Source: G965229605 sp965229605 (GTDB taxonomy: Bacteria > Pseudomonadota > Alphaproteobacteria > CBDDJK01). From it: a stretch of DNA of 64,000 nt. The position numbers and the translations under genes were made by a program. The DNA lies in the NCBI GenBank assembly GCA_965229605.1, contig OZ245892.1, positions 372,001 through 436,000 of the forward strand, given 5' to 3'. The notes under the pieces were generated by a model. That model was not told where the DNA came from and did no database searches. It was given only the letters and a program-made list of their open reading frames with translations. This document shows, one piece after another, positions 34,169 to 43,050 of the stretch. Each line of letters opens with the position of its first letter. Position 1 is the stretch's first letter.

Positions 34169-35296
34169 ATGCTTGATCAGGATTACAGGTTTTTTGCGGG
34201 GACATATAGCGATATGGATGTGCTTGCCCATCAGCCGTATGCCCCGGTTCCGGGAGAGGGAATCTATGCGATGAGTCTGGGGGCTGATGGAAAGCTAAAG
34301 CACCATCAGACCTATCCTGCGCTGAATCCGGCTGTCCTGGTCCCGCATAGCGATGGGCGAAATCTCTATGCGATTGTTGAAACCATCAAGAGCGAAGGCT
34401 CGGTCCTGCGCTATACGATGACAAAGGACGGTCTTCTGGATTACCAAGATGATTTCAAGGCATCAGGAAAATCAACATGCTATCTTGCGCTCTCGCCAAA
34501 GCGTGATGCTGCCATTGTTATCAATTACTGGGATGCGATTATTGATGTCGCCGATGTTGATGAGGAGGGAAAACTTGGCACTATTCGCCAGTCGTTTAAA
34601 CAGCTTTATCGGTCGGAGGGCGAATGGCGGCAGGTCCAGTATCGTGAGGATCACTGGCAAAACAGGCAAGTCGGCCCGCATGCCCATTGTGCGCATTTTT
34701 GGCATGACTGGGTTTTTATCCCGGACCTGGGGGAAAACGCGATTTTTCAATATCGGTGGAATGATAAAGAAAAACAGCTGGTGCCTGACCTTCATATTGA
34801 ATTTGAGCCAGGCTCTGGCCCGCGCCATATGGTTATGCACCCGACGCTTGATATTTGTTATGTGTCAAACGAGCTTTTTAACACGGTCTGTGTGGCTGAA
34901 CTGGACGCGAGCGAGCCGGATGTTAAAAAACCGCGCCTGAAGCCGATTCAATATTCATCGACCATTGATGACCGTGATAAGGTCAGCTATGTGTCCGAGA
35001 TCAAATTGTCCCCGGATGCAAAATTTCTTTATGTATCAAATCGCGGAGATAATTCCTTGGCGGTGTTCAGGGTGCTTGACGATGGCAAGGTTGAGCGAAC
35101 CGCGCTGGTTCCAACCGGCGGCAAGTTCCCGCGCCATTTTGCGCTGACGCCTTGTGGCGGGGCGGTTATTGTGGCCAATCAGGATTCAGGCCATTTGCGT
35201 GTGTTTGAGCGCAATATCAAAAGCGGTGATCTTCATATGACCGATGAAATCTTTGAGTTGCCCGCCCCCAATTATATCCGGTTTTTGAACCGCTAG
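34169..35296 (+). CDS. Lactonase family seven-bladed beta-propeller protein
   Basis: 375 residues, no signal peptide. Repeated strands such as LYAIVETIKSEGSVLRYTMT, VQYREDHWQNRQVGPHAHCAHFWHDWVFIPDLGENAIFQYRW, GSGPRHMVMHPTLDICYVSNEL and LSPDAKFLYVSNRGDNSLAVF are the blades of the PF10282 6-phosphogluconolactonase/muconate cycloisomerase-like family. GPHAH and GPRHM are the conserved active-site stretches. It probably opens an aldonolactone within this sugar-acid pathway. The TIM-barrel gene follows 12 bp downstream. Confidence 0.85.
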   Translation: MLDQDYRFFAGTYSDMDVLAHQPYAPVPGEGIYAMSLGADGKLKHHQTYPALNPAVLVPHSDGRNLYAIVETIKSEGSVLRYTMTKDGLLDYQDDFKASGKSTCYLALSPKRDAAIVINYWDAIIDVADVDEEGKLGTIRQSFKQLYRSEGEWRQVQYREDHWQNRQVGPHAHCAHFWHDWVFIPDLGENAIFQYRWNDKEKQLVPDLHIEFEPGSGPRHMVMHPTLDICYVSNELFNTVCVAELDASEPDVKKPRLKPIQYSSTIDDRDKVSYVSEIKLSPDAKFLYVSNRGDNSLAVFRVLDDGKVERTALVPTGGKFPRHFALTPCGGAVIVANQDSGHLRVFERNIKSGDLHMTDEIFELPAPNYIRFLNR

Positions 35297-35308
35297 GCGA
35301 GTGGTACG

Positions 35309-36076
35309 ATGCTTCGGTTTTCAGCCAATCTTGGATTTTTATGGCAAGAATTGACGCTGCCGGATGCTATTCGGGCGGCAAAGAAAGCCGGGTTTGACGC
35401 TGTCGAGTGCCACTTTCCCTATGAAGTCGATCCGGCAACCGTCAAGCAGGCACTTTCAGAAACCGGGCTGCCGATGCTGGGACTGAACACAAGGCTTGGA
35501 GTCAACGGGGCCGATGATTTTGGCGTGATGTCGCTGGCCGGGCGCGAAACCGAGGCCCGGACTTATATAGATGAAGCGATTGACTATGCCCGTTCCATTG
35601 GCTGCCCGGCTATCCATGCGGTTGCCGGAAAAAGCCATCAAGCAAGTGGTGCCGAGGCCATCTATCGCGAAAATCTTGCCTATGCAGCTGATAAAGCCGG
35701 GACGCATGATATTTCTGTGCTTGTCGAGCCGATCAACCCGCGCGATGCGCCGGGATTTCACCTGCGCTCAATCGAGGGAGCTATCGAGACCATTCAGGCC
35801 GTCGGAGCCGAAAATCTGAAACTGATGTTTGACTGTTACCATGCGCAGATTATGCAGGGTGATCTTACCATATGTATTCGTGCGGCTTTGCCTTATATTG
35901 GCCATATCCAGATTGCGGCTGTCCCGGACCGGGGCGAGCCGGATGACGGCGAGATCAATTATCCGGCCTTGCTGCAGGCGATAGATGCGATGGGCTGGCG
36001 CGGCTATATCGGGGCCGAGTACCGCCCGCGCGGGTCAACCGAAGCCGGGCTTGGCTGGCTGCAGGCCTATCGGTAA
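35309..36076 (+). CDS. Hydroxypyruvate isomerase family TIM-barrel protein
   Basis: 255 residues. MLRFSANLGFLWQELTLPDAIRAAKKAGFDAVECHFPYE is the canonical N-terminus of Hyi-like sugar isomerases. ISVLVEPINPRDAPGFHL carries the metal-binding Glu, MFDCYHAQIMQGDL the Asp/His pair, HIQIAAVPDRGEPDDGEINYPALLQ the next ligand, and IGAEYRPRGSTEAGLGWL the last Glu. It could isomerise hydroxypyruvate/tartronate semialdehyde or a related keto-sugar acid. The ABC transporter genes follow after 105 bp. Confidence 0.87.
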   Translation: MLRFSANLGFLWQELTLPDAIRAAKKAGFDAVECHFPYEVDPATVKQALSETGLPMLGLNTRLGVNGADDFGVMSLAGRETEARTYIDEAIDYARSIGCPAIHAVAGKSHQASGAEAIYRENLAYAADKAGTHDISVLVEPINPRDAPGFHLRSIEGAIETIQAVGAENLKLMFDCYHAQIMQGDLTICIRAALPYIGHIQIAAVPDRGEPDDGEINYPALLQAIDAMGWRGYIGAEYRPRGSTEAGLGWLQAYR

Positions 36077-36181
36077 GAATAGATATATCAGGGCTCTGGA
36101 CTCACCTCTTTATAGAGTCTACTGTCAGGAACAATAGAGTCGCATGGATTGATAAAATAAACGGTTAGAGGGGAGTATATC

Positions 36182-37273
36182 ATGCCGCAAATCAGACTGG
36201 ACAGTCTTGTCAAGCGCTACGGCAATGTCGAGGTGCTGCACGGGATTGACCTGGAGATGGCGGACAACGAGTTCACGGTTCTGGTTGGACCGTCTGGCTG
36301 CGGAAAATCGACAACGCTGCGGATGATTGCCGGGCTTGAAACGGTGTCGGACGGCGAAATTTATGTTGATGACCGGCCGGTCAGCCATCTTGAGCCGAAG
36401 GACCGGGGCCTGGCCATGGTGTTCCAGGATTATGCGCTTTATCCGCATATGGATGTTGCGCGCAATATTTCCTTTGCGCTGCGCCTTCAAAAGCGGCCAC
36501 AGGCTGAAATCCAGGCCAAAGTGCGTGAGGTCGCTGATATGGTCGGGTTGACGGAATTTCTTCATCGCAAGCCCGGGGCCTTGTCGGGGGGGCAACGCCA
36601 GCGGGTTGCCATGGCCCGGGCTTTGGCCAAGGACAGCGAGATTTTCCTGTTTGACGAGCCACTGTCCAATCTGGATGCCAAGCTGCGCGGACAGATGCGG
36701 GCCGAGCTGGCTTTGATGAGTCAGCGTGTTGAAAAGAATATGATTTATGTCACCCATGACCAGATCGAGGCCATGACTCTGGCTGACCGGATTGTTGTCA
36801 TGCATGGTGGCTATATCCAGCAGCAAGGGCCTCCAGAAGAATTGTTTAAACGCCCGGCCAATAAATTTGTTGCCGGTTTTATCGGGATGCCGCCGATGAA
36901 TTTTTTGGAGACCGAACTGATTGAAGAAAGCGGGCAGCTTTTTGCCAAAGGCCAGGCTTTTAAAATCGCTATTCCTGCCGAGGACGCCAAGCGTTTGGAC
37001 AAAAATAACCGCCAGACGATTCTGGGCATTCGACCCAGCGACCTGATCTATGACGAAAAAGCCTCTGACAATCTTTCGTTTGATCTGAATGTTCAGGTGT
37101 CGGAATATATCGGGGCGCAATCGGTTCTTCTTTGCGGCTGCGGAGACGCCCGAGTCACGGTTGAACTGAAATCTGAAACACCCATTGCCTTGGGTCAAAC
37201 CCTTCGTTTCGCGGTCAGGCCGGAGGGGATTCACCTGTTTGACCGTGTTACTGAGAAAGCACTGTTGCGCTGA
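36182..37273 (+). CDS. Carbohydrate ABC transporter ATP-binding protein (UgpC/MalK type)
   Basis: 363 residues. Walker A is GPSGCGKSTTLRM, the signature is LSGGQRQRVAMARAL, and Walker B is EIFLFDEPLSNLDAKLRGQMR, followed by YVTHDQIEAMTLADRIVVM. The C-terminal 120 residues are the TOBE/OB-fold regulatory domain (LGIRPSDLIYDE, RFAVRPEGIHLFD). This is the CUT1 family ATPase that would power the permeases encoded downstream. An AGAGGGGAG-like ribosome site precedes the ATG. Confidence 0.93.
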   Translation: MPQIRLDSLVKRYGNVEVLHGIDLEMADNEFTVLVGPSGCGKSTTLRMIAGLETVSDGEIYVDDRPVSHLEPKDRGLAMVFQDYALYPHMDVARNISFALRLQKRPQAEIQAKVREVADMVGLTEFLHRKPGALSGGQRQRVAMARALAKDSEIFLFDEPLSNLDAKLRGQMRAELALMSQRVEKNMIYVTHDQIEAMTLADRIVVMHGGYIQQQGPPEELFKRPANKFVAGFIGMPPMNFLETELIEESGQLFAKGQAFKIAIPAEDAKRLDKNNRQTILGIRPSDLIYDEKASDNLSFDLNVQVSEYIGAQSVLLCGCGDARVTVELKSETPIALGQTLRFAVRPEGIHLFDRVTEKALLR

Positions 37274-37298
37274 AATAACCATTTTAAAGGAGAGTTCT

Positions 37299-38639
37299 AT
37301 GTTCAAAACCGTAAAGTATACATTAGGTGCCTTGTCGGCCTTGATGCTGGGGGCAACGGCCCTGGCAACGAAGACAATGGCCAATCCCTATGCGGAATAT
37401 GAAGGGGAAACGCTGATTGTGAACTTCCCGGCCCACCCGCATTATAACGCCGTGATGAAAATTCTGCCCGAATTCACCAAAGAAACCGGGATTGAAGTTG
37501 AAGTCGATCAGCTGCCCTATTTGAAAATGCGCGAACGCCAGACTCTTGAACTCGCGCAGGATGAAGGCGAATACGACCTGATTGCCTATGTGGTCTTTTC
37601 AAAAGCCGATTATGTCTATGCTGACCAGCTTGAAAATCTGGCCCGCTATTTCATGAACCCGAAATTGGCTGATCCCTCCTATGATGCAGACGACCTGATT
37701 GACGGCTATGTCTATAATATCGGTTTTGCCGGTGGCAATAAGGGCTATCTGGAAGGAAAAACCGGCTCGCTCTTTGGGATCCCCTATGGGTCCGAAACAT
37801 CTATCCTTGGCTACCGGACAGATATCTTTGAAAAACATGGCCTTGATGTGCCTGAAACCTATGACGAAATGCTGGAAATTGCCTGTAAAATCCCACAACT
37901 CGAACCCGGAATGGGCGGACTGTCGTCGCGTGCCGCTTCTGGTCACCATGCAAGTCATGCCTTTTTGCTGCACCTCGCCCCGCTCGGTGGACGGATTTTT
38001 GACGACCAATGGAACCCGATTGTCAATAATGACGCAGGGATTGCCGCCGCAAGTGCACTCAAGCAAATCGTGGATTGCGGACCAGAAGGCGCCGCCTCCT
38101 TTGGTTTTGGCGAAGCCCTTGGCTCGTTCCTGAATGGTGATACCGCCATGTTCCTCGACACAACCGTGGTTGCTGGCCAGATCAATGATCCCGCCAAATC
38201 CAAAGTGGTTGGCAAAGTTGACTGGGCCATGCATCCGATGGGTGTGCGCCGGGGCTCTCAAACCGGTGGCTTCGGGATCGGTATTCCCAAAAATGCCGAA
38301 AATAAAGAAGCCGCCTTCTTGCTGATGCAATGGTTGACCTCCAAGAAAGGCGACAAACTTGTTGCCATGGCAGGCGGGAATCCTTCGCGCTTCTCAACCC
38401 ACGCAGACGCGGACGTCAATGCAAAATTCCCCTATATGTCAACCTTTGGGGAAGCCTTGAAACATGCCGATCCCGACTGGCGTCCAATCATTCCGGTCTG
38501 GGGCAAAATCAATGCTGATCTCGGCACCACGCTGTCCAAAGTCCTGACCGAGGGCCTGGATATCAAGGAAGCTCTGGACGGGGTCGCCGAACGCACCAAA
38601 GCTGTCATGGAAGACAGCGGCTATTATAGCTGGCAGTAA
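37299..38639 (+). CDS. Carbohydrate ABC transporter extracellular substrate-binding protein
   Basis: 446 residues from the ATG at 37299, preceded by AAAGGAGAG. The signal peptide is LGALSALMLGATALATKTMA. The mature protein is a type II binding protein (SBP_bac_1): LIVNFPAHPHYNAVMKILPEFTKETGIEVEVDQLPYLKMRERQTLELAQ, later PYGSETSILGYRTDIFEKHGLDVPETYDEML. It captures a sugar or sugar acid for the two permeases. Given the idnO/idnD and lactonase genes nearby, an aldonate or related sugar acid is a reasonable guess. Confidence 0.92.
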   Translation: MFKTVKYTLGALSALMLGATALATKTMANPYAEYEGETLIVNFPAHPHYNAVMKILPEFTKETGIEVEVDQLPYLKMRERQTLELAQDEGEYDLIAYVVFSKADYVYADQLENLARYFMNPKLADPSYDADDLIDGYVYNIGFAGGNKGYLEGKTGSLFGIPYGSETSILGYRTDIFEKHGLDVPETYDEMLEIACKIPQLEPGMGGLSSRAASGHHASHAFLLHLAPLGGRIFDDQWNPIVNNDAGIAAASALKQIVDCGPEGAASFGFGEALGSFLNGDTAMFLDTTVVAGQINDPAKSKVVGKVDWAMHPMGVRRGSQTGGFGIGIPKNAENKEAAFLLMQWLTSKKGDKLVAMAGGNPSRFSTHADADVNAKFPYMSTFGEALKHADPDWRPIIPVWGKINADLGTTLSKVLTEGLDIKEALDGVAERTKAVMEDSGYYSWQ

Positions 38640-38677
38640 TCCGGCTATATAGCCAGGGTATATAGCCCAGATACAAC

Positions 38678-38733
38678 AGAAGGCCCGCAACGATGGTCGG
38701 TTTTCCAGACTATATAATGCGGGCCTTCTTTTC
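38678..38733 (+). terminator. Rho-independent terminator or attenuator between binding-protein and permease genes
   Basis: The arms AGAAGGCCCGCA (38678-38689) and TGCGGGCCTTCT (38718-38729) are perfectly complementary with a 28-base loop, and the right arm runs into TTTTCCTCTT. It follows the binding-protein stop by 38 bp and precedes the first permease. Partial termination here would give more binding protein than permease, as in many ABC operons. Confidence 0.75.
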
Positions 38734-38774
38734 CTCTTATTTTGATTATAAAGATCAAGACCCCTCACAAAACC

Positions 38775-39686
38775 ATGACACCTCAACAGCTTAGCCGCCT
38801 GACCCCCTATATGTTCATGGCACCCGCCGCGATCATTATGGTCATCGCGCTGCTCTATCCGCTGGGCTATATGGTGTTTGGCTCCTTCCGCGAATGGAAC
38901 CCAAGCCAGTCAATCGGCGAAAGCGAATTTGTCGGACTCAAAAACTATATCACCCTCTTCTTTGACCCGGCCTTTCGCGAAAGCCTTTCAGTCACGCTGC
39001 GCTTTTCCTTCTTTGTTGTCGCCTTTGAAATGGTCATCGGGGTCGGGCTGGCCTTGATGCTGGACCGTGAACTCAAAGGCATGTCCATCCTGCGCACCCT
39101 GTTTATCCTGCCAATGATGATTGCGCCCGTCGTCGTTGGCCTGATGTGGCGCTATATGTATCATCCCACCGTTGGCACCTTTAACGTCTTTTTGAAATCT
39201 CTGGGGTTTGAAGGGGTGGACTGGCTTGGTCAACATGCGCTGATGTCTGTGATCATCGCCGATATCTGGCAATGGACGCCGTTTATCTTCATTCTCTCGC
39301 TTGCCGCGCTGCAATCCTTGCCGCGCTCCGCTCTGGAAGCCGCACGGATTGACGGGGCAACCGCCTGGCAACAAGTGATTCATATCAAACTGCCGCTGAT
39401 GATGCCGGTCTTGATCGTAACCGGCCTTTTGCGCCTGATTGATGCCTTCAAGGTGCTGGAGGTGATCCTTGTCATGACCGAAGGCGGGCCCGGTCTATCT
39501 ACTGAAATTGTCGCCCTGCGTATCTCTCGCACAGCCACAGAATTCCGCGAACTTGGCACAGCCGCCGCCATGTCTAATTATCTGCTGATCCTGCTGCTCA
39601 TCCTCACCGTCTCCATGTTTGCCTTTAACAAACTGCAGGAAGCCCGAAAGGCCAAACTTGCCCGCCAAATTCAAGAGGAGGAATGA
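38775..39686 (+). CDS. Carbohydrate ABC transporter permease (MalF-like)
   Basis: 303 residues from the ATG at 38775 (MTPQQLSRLTPYMFMAPA); an ATG at 38742 is also open. Six membrane helices are visible, with APAAIIMVIALLYPLGYMVFGSF first. The EAA loop is ALEAARIDGATAWQQVIHIKLPLMMP, the coupling helix that contacts the ATPase. The gene overlaps the next permease start by 4 bp. Confidence 0.92.
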   Translation: MTPQQLSRLTPYMFMAPAAIIMVIALLYPLGYMVFGSFREWNPSQSIGESEFVGLKNYITLFFDPAFRESLSVTLRFSFFVVAFEMVIGVGLALMLDRELKGMSILRTLFILPMMIAPVVVGLMWRYMYHPTVGTFNVFLKSLGFEGVDWLGQHALMSVIIADIWQWTPFIFILSLAALQSLPRSALEAARIDGATAWQQVIHIKLPLMMPVLIVTGLLRLIDAFKVLEVILVMTEGGPGLSTEIVALRISRTATEFRELGTAAAMSNYLLILLLILTVSMFAFNKLQEARKAKLARQIQEEE

Positions 39687-40615
39687 CGATGAACCAAAAT
39701 ACCCATCCCTCCTTCTATGCCCTGCTGGTGGCCCTGATCTTTATGGCGGTCGGGCCTATCCTGCTGATGTTCACAAATTCATTCAAACTGGATGTCGATA
39801 TTATCGGGGGGACCACAGGACTCCTCTTTATGCCGACAATCCAGAACTACGAAACCGCGCTTTGCGATATCCTCTGGTATGAACCCGATCACCTTGAATT
39901 CTGCTCGCTCAAATTTGGCGGGGCCTTTATCAATTCTCTGGTCATCGCCCTGATCTCTACCGCCTTGACCCTGGTCATCGGCTGTATGGCCGCCTATGCG
40001 CTGGTCCGCTTCCGCTTTATGGGACGCGACTCCATGTCCTTTACCACCTTGATGGTGCGGATGGTGCCGCCAGCCGTCCTGCTCGTGCCCGTCTTTGGAC
40101 TATGGAACAACGAATTTTGTATCGACAAGACCTCAATGGTCGGGTCCTTCATCCGCGATACATTCGGCGGGCGCGGCGATGTCTGCCTGTCCGGGACACA
40201 CTCGGGAATCATCCTGATCTATGTCGCGATGAACCTCCCTTTCGTCATCTGGATTCTACAAAGCTTTATCGTCCAGGTGCCGCGCTCCCTGGAAGAAGCC
40301 GCACGCGTTGACGGGGCCGGGCCTTTCCAGGTCTTTTTCAAAATCGTACTCCCGCTTATTCAGCCCGGACTGGCAGCCTCTGCCATCTTTACCTTCCGTA
40401 TTGCCTGGAACGAATATCTGCTGGCCTCCGCCCTGTCCGACCGCGACACAAAAACCGTCCCGATCCTGATCGTCAATAATATGTCCGAATTTAATGTCGA
40501 ATGGGGCGTGATTATGGCAACCGGCATGCTGCTGGCCATCCCGCCGATTATCTTTACCCTTTTCGCCTCCCGCCAGATCATCACCGGCATGACCGCCGGT
40601 GCCGTTAAAGGGTGA
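39683..40615 (+). CDS. Carbohydrate ABC transporter permease (MalG-like)
   Basis: 310 residues. It has six helices, beginning FYALLVALIFMAVGPILLMF. The EAA loop is SLEEAARVDGAGPFQVFFKIVLPLIQPGLA. The periplasmic loop between helices 3 and 4 contains NNEFCIDKTSMVGSFIRDTFGGRGDVCLSGTHSG, a roughly 30-residue insertion compared with plain MalG-type permeases, with two Cys that could pair. The start could also be the ATG at 39689. It completes the four-gene importer. Confidence 0.9.
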   Translation: MTMNQNTHPSFYALLVALIFMAVGPILLMFTNSFKLDVDIIGGTTGLLFMPTIQNYETALCDILWYEPDHLEFCSLKFGGAFINSLVIALISTALTLVIGCMAAYALVRFRFMGRDSMSFTTLMVRMVPPAVLLVPVFGLWNNEFCIDKTSMVGSFIRDTFGGRGDVCLSGTHSGIILIYVAMNLPFVIWILQSFIVQVPRSLEEAARVDGAGPFQVFFKIVLPLIQPGLAASAIFTFRIAWNEYLLASALSDRDTKTVPILIVNNMSEFNVEWGVIMATGMLLAIPPIIFTLFASRQIITGMTAGAVKG

Positions 40616-40639
40616 TATATGCGCAGCAGGCCAAACCGA

Positions 40640-41401
40640 TTAAAAAGAATCTTTTTGCTGGCGCAGGGCGGTGAATATTTTTTCAGGGGTTTGTCCGGCA
40701 AGGCCAAGTTTTTCAGCGAATGCAGGGTCATCGGCACGCAAAAAGGGATTGGTTGCGATTTCTTCTGATAAGCGGCCCGGGATGGTCGGGCGGGACCGGG
40801 CGCGTGCGGCAGCAATTTCGTCGGCTTTTTTGGCAAGAGCTTGATTTTCCGGGTCAACCGAACGGGCGAAAGCGGCATTGGAGGCACTATATTCATGCCC
40901 GCAGTAAAAAAGCGTTTCAGGCGGCAGTGATCTGATTTTTTTCAGACTTTCCCACATCTGCGCCGGGGAGCCTTCAAACAAACGCCCGCAGCCCAATATA
41001 AAAAGCGTATCGCCGGAAAACAGAGCTTTTTCAACTGACTGAAAATAGACGATATGCCCGATTGTATGACCATCGGTTTCCAGAACCTCAAACGGGCAGC
41101 TTCCAAATTGCAGTTTATCGCCTTCAGAGACCGGATGGGTCAGACCCGGAATCCGTGCGCGATCTTTGCCGGGACCAACCACATCGGCCCCTGTCGCTTG
41201 AACAATCTCCATATTGCCGCCGACATGATCGCCGTGATGGTGGGTATTGAGAATGGTGGAGATCTTCCATCCTCGCCGGGTGGCTTCGGACAAGGGGACA
41301 TCGGCGACAGCCGGATCAACCACACCGCACCAGTCACTTTTCGGATCATGGAGCAGATAGATATAATTATCGCTCAAGGCGGGTAACGGGATGATTTCCA
41401 T
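40640..41401 (-). CDS. gloB: Hydroxyacylglutathione hydrolase (glyoxalase II)
   Basis: 253 residues. STILNTHHHGDHVGGNMEIV is the metallo-beta-lactamase-fold HxHxDH motif that binds two metals. HTIGHIVYFQ supplies the next His, SGDTLFILGCGRLFEGSPAQMW the bridging Asp, and FYCGHEYSASNAAFA the last His. The C-terminal domain (NPFLRADDPAFAEKLG) is typical of GloB. It hydrolyses S-lactoylglutathione to lactate and glutathione. Its start is adjacent to the ubiX stop (convergent with the ABC operon). Confidence 0.93.
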   Translation of the reverse strand: MEIIPLPALSDNYIYLLHDPKSDWCGVVDPAVADVPLSEATRRGWKISTILNTHHHGDHVGGNMEIVQATGADVVGPGKDRARIPGLTHPVSEGDKLQFGSCPFEVLETDGHTIGHIVYFQSVEKALFSGDTLFILGCGRLFEGSPAQMWESLKKIRSLPPETLFYCGHEYSASNAAFARSVDPENQALAKKADEIAAARARSRPTIPGRLSEEIATNPFLRADDPAFAEKLGLAGQTPEKIFTALRQQKDSF

Positions 41402-41980
41402 TTAATTTTCTCCCCAACGTGGGCCACCGGCTTCCAGATTAAACAGGTCAAGGGCGCGGGCAATCAAATGATCAACCATATCGTCAATGCTTGTCGGTTT
41501 AGCATAAAAGGCAGGGACGGGCGGAAAAATAATACCTCCGGCAGCCGTGACTTTTTCCATGTTTTGGATATGGATAAGGCTAAGCGGCGCCTCGCGCAGC
41601 ATTAAAACCAGCGGCCGGCGTTCTTTTAGGGTAACGTCTGCGGCACGGGTGAGCAGATTGCCCGCAATCCCGTTGGCAATTTCGCCAAGTGTTCGCACCG
41701 AGCAAGGGGCCACAATCATCCCGCGGGTTTGAAAGGACCCGCTGGCGATGGCAGCGGTCTGGTCCTCGATTTTATAGGATTGTGTGGCCAGTGCCTGCAT
41801 TTCCTTTAACCGGTGATCGGTTTCATAGGAAAGGGTCAAAGCCCCGGTTCGGGTGACCACCAGATGGGTTTCAATGCCAAGCTTGGCCAATGTTTCAAGC
41901 AACCGCCAGGCAATCACCGCCCCGGATGCACCGCTTACGCCAACAACCAGACGCTGTTGTCCTTTATTCTGTTCAGTCAT
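41402..41980 (-). CDS. ubiX: Flavin prenyltransferase UbiX
   Basis: 192 residues from the ATG at 41980 (MTEQNKGQQRLVVGVSGASG); an ATG at 42055 would run into gmk. VVGVSGASGAVIAWRLLETL is the flavin-binding N-terminus, MIVAPCSVRTLGEIANGIAGNLLTRAADVTLKERRPLVLMLREAPLS is the conserved core of the UbiX/Pad1 family. It makes prenylated FMN for UbiD-type decarboxylases used in ubiquinone synthesis. It is part of the gmk-ubiX-gloB minus-strand run. Confidence 0.93.
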   Translation of the reverse strand: MTEQNKGQQRLVVGVSGASGAVIAWRLLETLAKLGIETHLVVTRTGALTLSYETDHRLKEMQALATQSYKIEDQTAAIASGSFQTRGMIVAPCSVRTLGEIANGIAGNLLTRAADVTLKERRPLVLMLREAPLSLIHIQNMEKVTAAGGIIFPPVPAFYAKPTSIDDMVDHLIARALDLFNLEAGGPRWGEN

Positions 41981-42008
41981 GAGGATTGTTCTTGCGCAAA
42001 AGATCAGC

Positions 42009-42695
42009 CTATTGCGGGTTTGCGGTTGTTCGTAAATTCTGGACGAAATCGCCAAGCCCTTGCTGGCGGTGGCGGCGCAAACGCTCTGATCGCAAAATCG
42101 CCATCAAATTTTCCAGACTTTGATCACGGTCATCATTGACAATCACCCAGTCATATTCTGAATAATGCGACATTTCATTGCTGGCTTTGGACATGCGCCG
42201 GGCAACAACGGCTTCGCTGTCCTGCGCACGGGTTTTGAGCCGGGAGGCAAGGCTATCAGCAGAAGGCGGCAGGATAAACACCTTGACCAGATCATCATGC
42301 GCTTGTTCGGTGAGTTGTTGTGCGCCTTGCCAGTCTATATCAAACAGCACATCTTTTCCTTTGGATAAAGAATCCATAACCGGCGCGCGTGGTGTGCCAT
42401 AGTGATGATCAAAAACCTCGGCATGTTCCAGGAGTTCGCCTTCATCGACCATGGTTGAAAAGACATCTGGCGTGATAAAGGAATAATCGACCCCGTCTTT
42501 TTCGCCTGGCCTGGGCGGGCGGGTGGTGACTGAAACAGAGAGCGCAAGATCGGGATCAGCGGCAAGCAATGCGCGGGAGAGCGTTGTTTTTCCAGCCCCG
42601 GACGGCGATGACAGGACCATCATCAGTCCCCGCCGTGCGATGGGTGCGCCGATCAATGGCAGGCTAGAGGATGTTGGTTTCTTACCAGCGGTCAT
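42009..42695 (-). CDS. gmk: Guanylate kinase
   Basis: 228 residues. MMVLSSPSGAGKTTLSRALL is the P-loop, SVSVTTRPPRPGEKDGVDYSFI is the GMP-binding signature, and LLEHAEVFDHHYGTPRAPV with DVLFDIDWQGAQQL completes the family pattern. It phosphorylates GMP to GDP. About 20 extra N-terminal residues precede the P-loop strand; a start at the second ATG within MMV is possible but would omit little of the domain. Confidence 0.94.
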   Translation of the reverse strand: MTAGKKPTSSSLPLIGAPIARRGLMMVLSSPSGAGKTTLSRALLAADPDLALSVSVTTRPPRPGEKDGVDYSFITPDVFSTMVDEGELLEHAEVFDHHYGTPRAPVMDSLSKGKDVLFDIDWQGAQQLTEQAHDDLVKVFILPPSADSLASRLKTRAQDSEAVVARRMSKASNEMSHYSEYDWVIVNDDRDQSLENLMAILRSERLRRHRQQGLGDFVQNLRTTANPQ

Positions 42696-42721
42696 AAGGG
42701 AGTTATGCCTTCACGCCCGCA

Positions 42722-43018
42722 TCAAGGCATGCGCATTTTTAGGGCCTGGTCTATCGATTGGGCCAGCCGGAAATCACGGAGGCTCAGTCCACCGACATCA
42801 TGGCTGGTCAAGCGGATTTTAACAATGTTCCAGGTATTTTCCCAGTTGGGGTGATGGTCTTGCTTTTCACATATAAGGGCAATATGTGTCATAAAGGCAA
42901 AAGCCTGAGTAAAATCTTTAAAGCGAAAATCCCGGCAGAGGAAGGCCCCGTCAATAGACCAGTCCGGGAGCGATTTCTGCTGCGCGGCAATCTGGTCGGC
43001 GGAAAGCAGGTCTGACAT
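42722..43018 (-). CDS. 4a-hydroxytetrahydrobiopterin dehydratase (PCD/DCoH)
   Basis: 98 residues, the usual length. KQDHHPNWENTWNIVKIRLTSHDVGGLSLRDFRLAQSID is the pterin-4a-carbinolamine dehydratase core, with the HHPxW catalytic histidines and the later His. It regenerates tetrahydrobiopterin cofactor or has a related role in molybdopterin chemistry; no phenylalanine hydroxylase gene is visible in the window. Confidence 0.9.
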   Translation of the reverse strand: MSDLLSADQIAAQQKSLPDWSIDGAFLCRDFRFKDFTQAFAFMTHIALICEKQDHHPNWENTWNIVKIRLTSHDVGGLSLRDFRLAQSIDQALKMRMP

Positions 43019-43050
43019 CCGGGCCTATAGAGGTTTTGTACGCCCTGAGC

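Noticed and set aside
36125..37384. 419-codon minus-strand ORF opposite the ABC ATPase gene
   Set aside because: It is the antisense shadow of a well-supported ATPase and the start of the binding-protein gene; its translation shows no domain.
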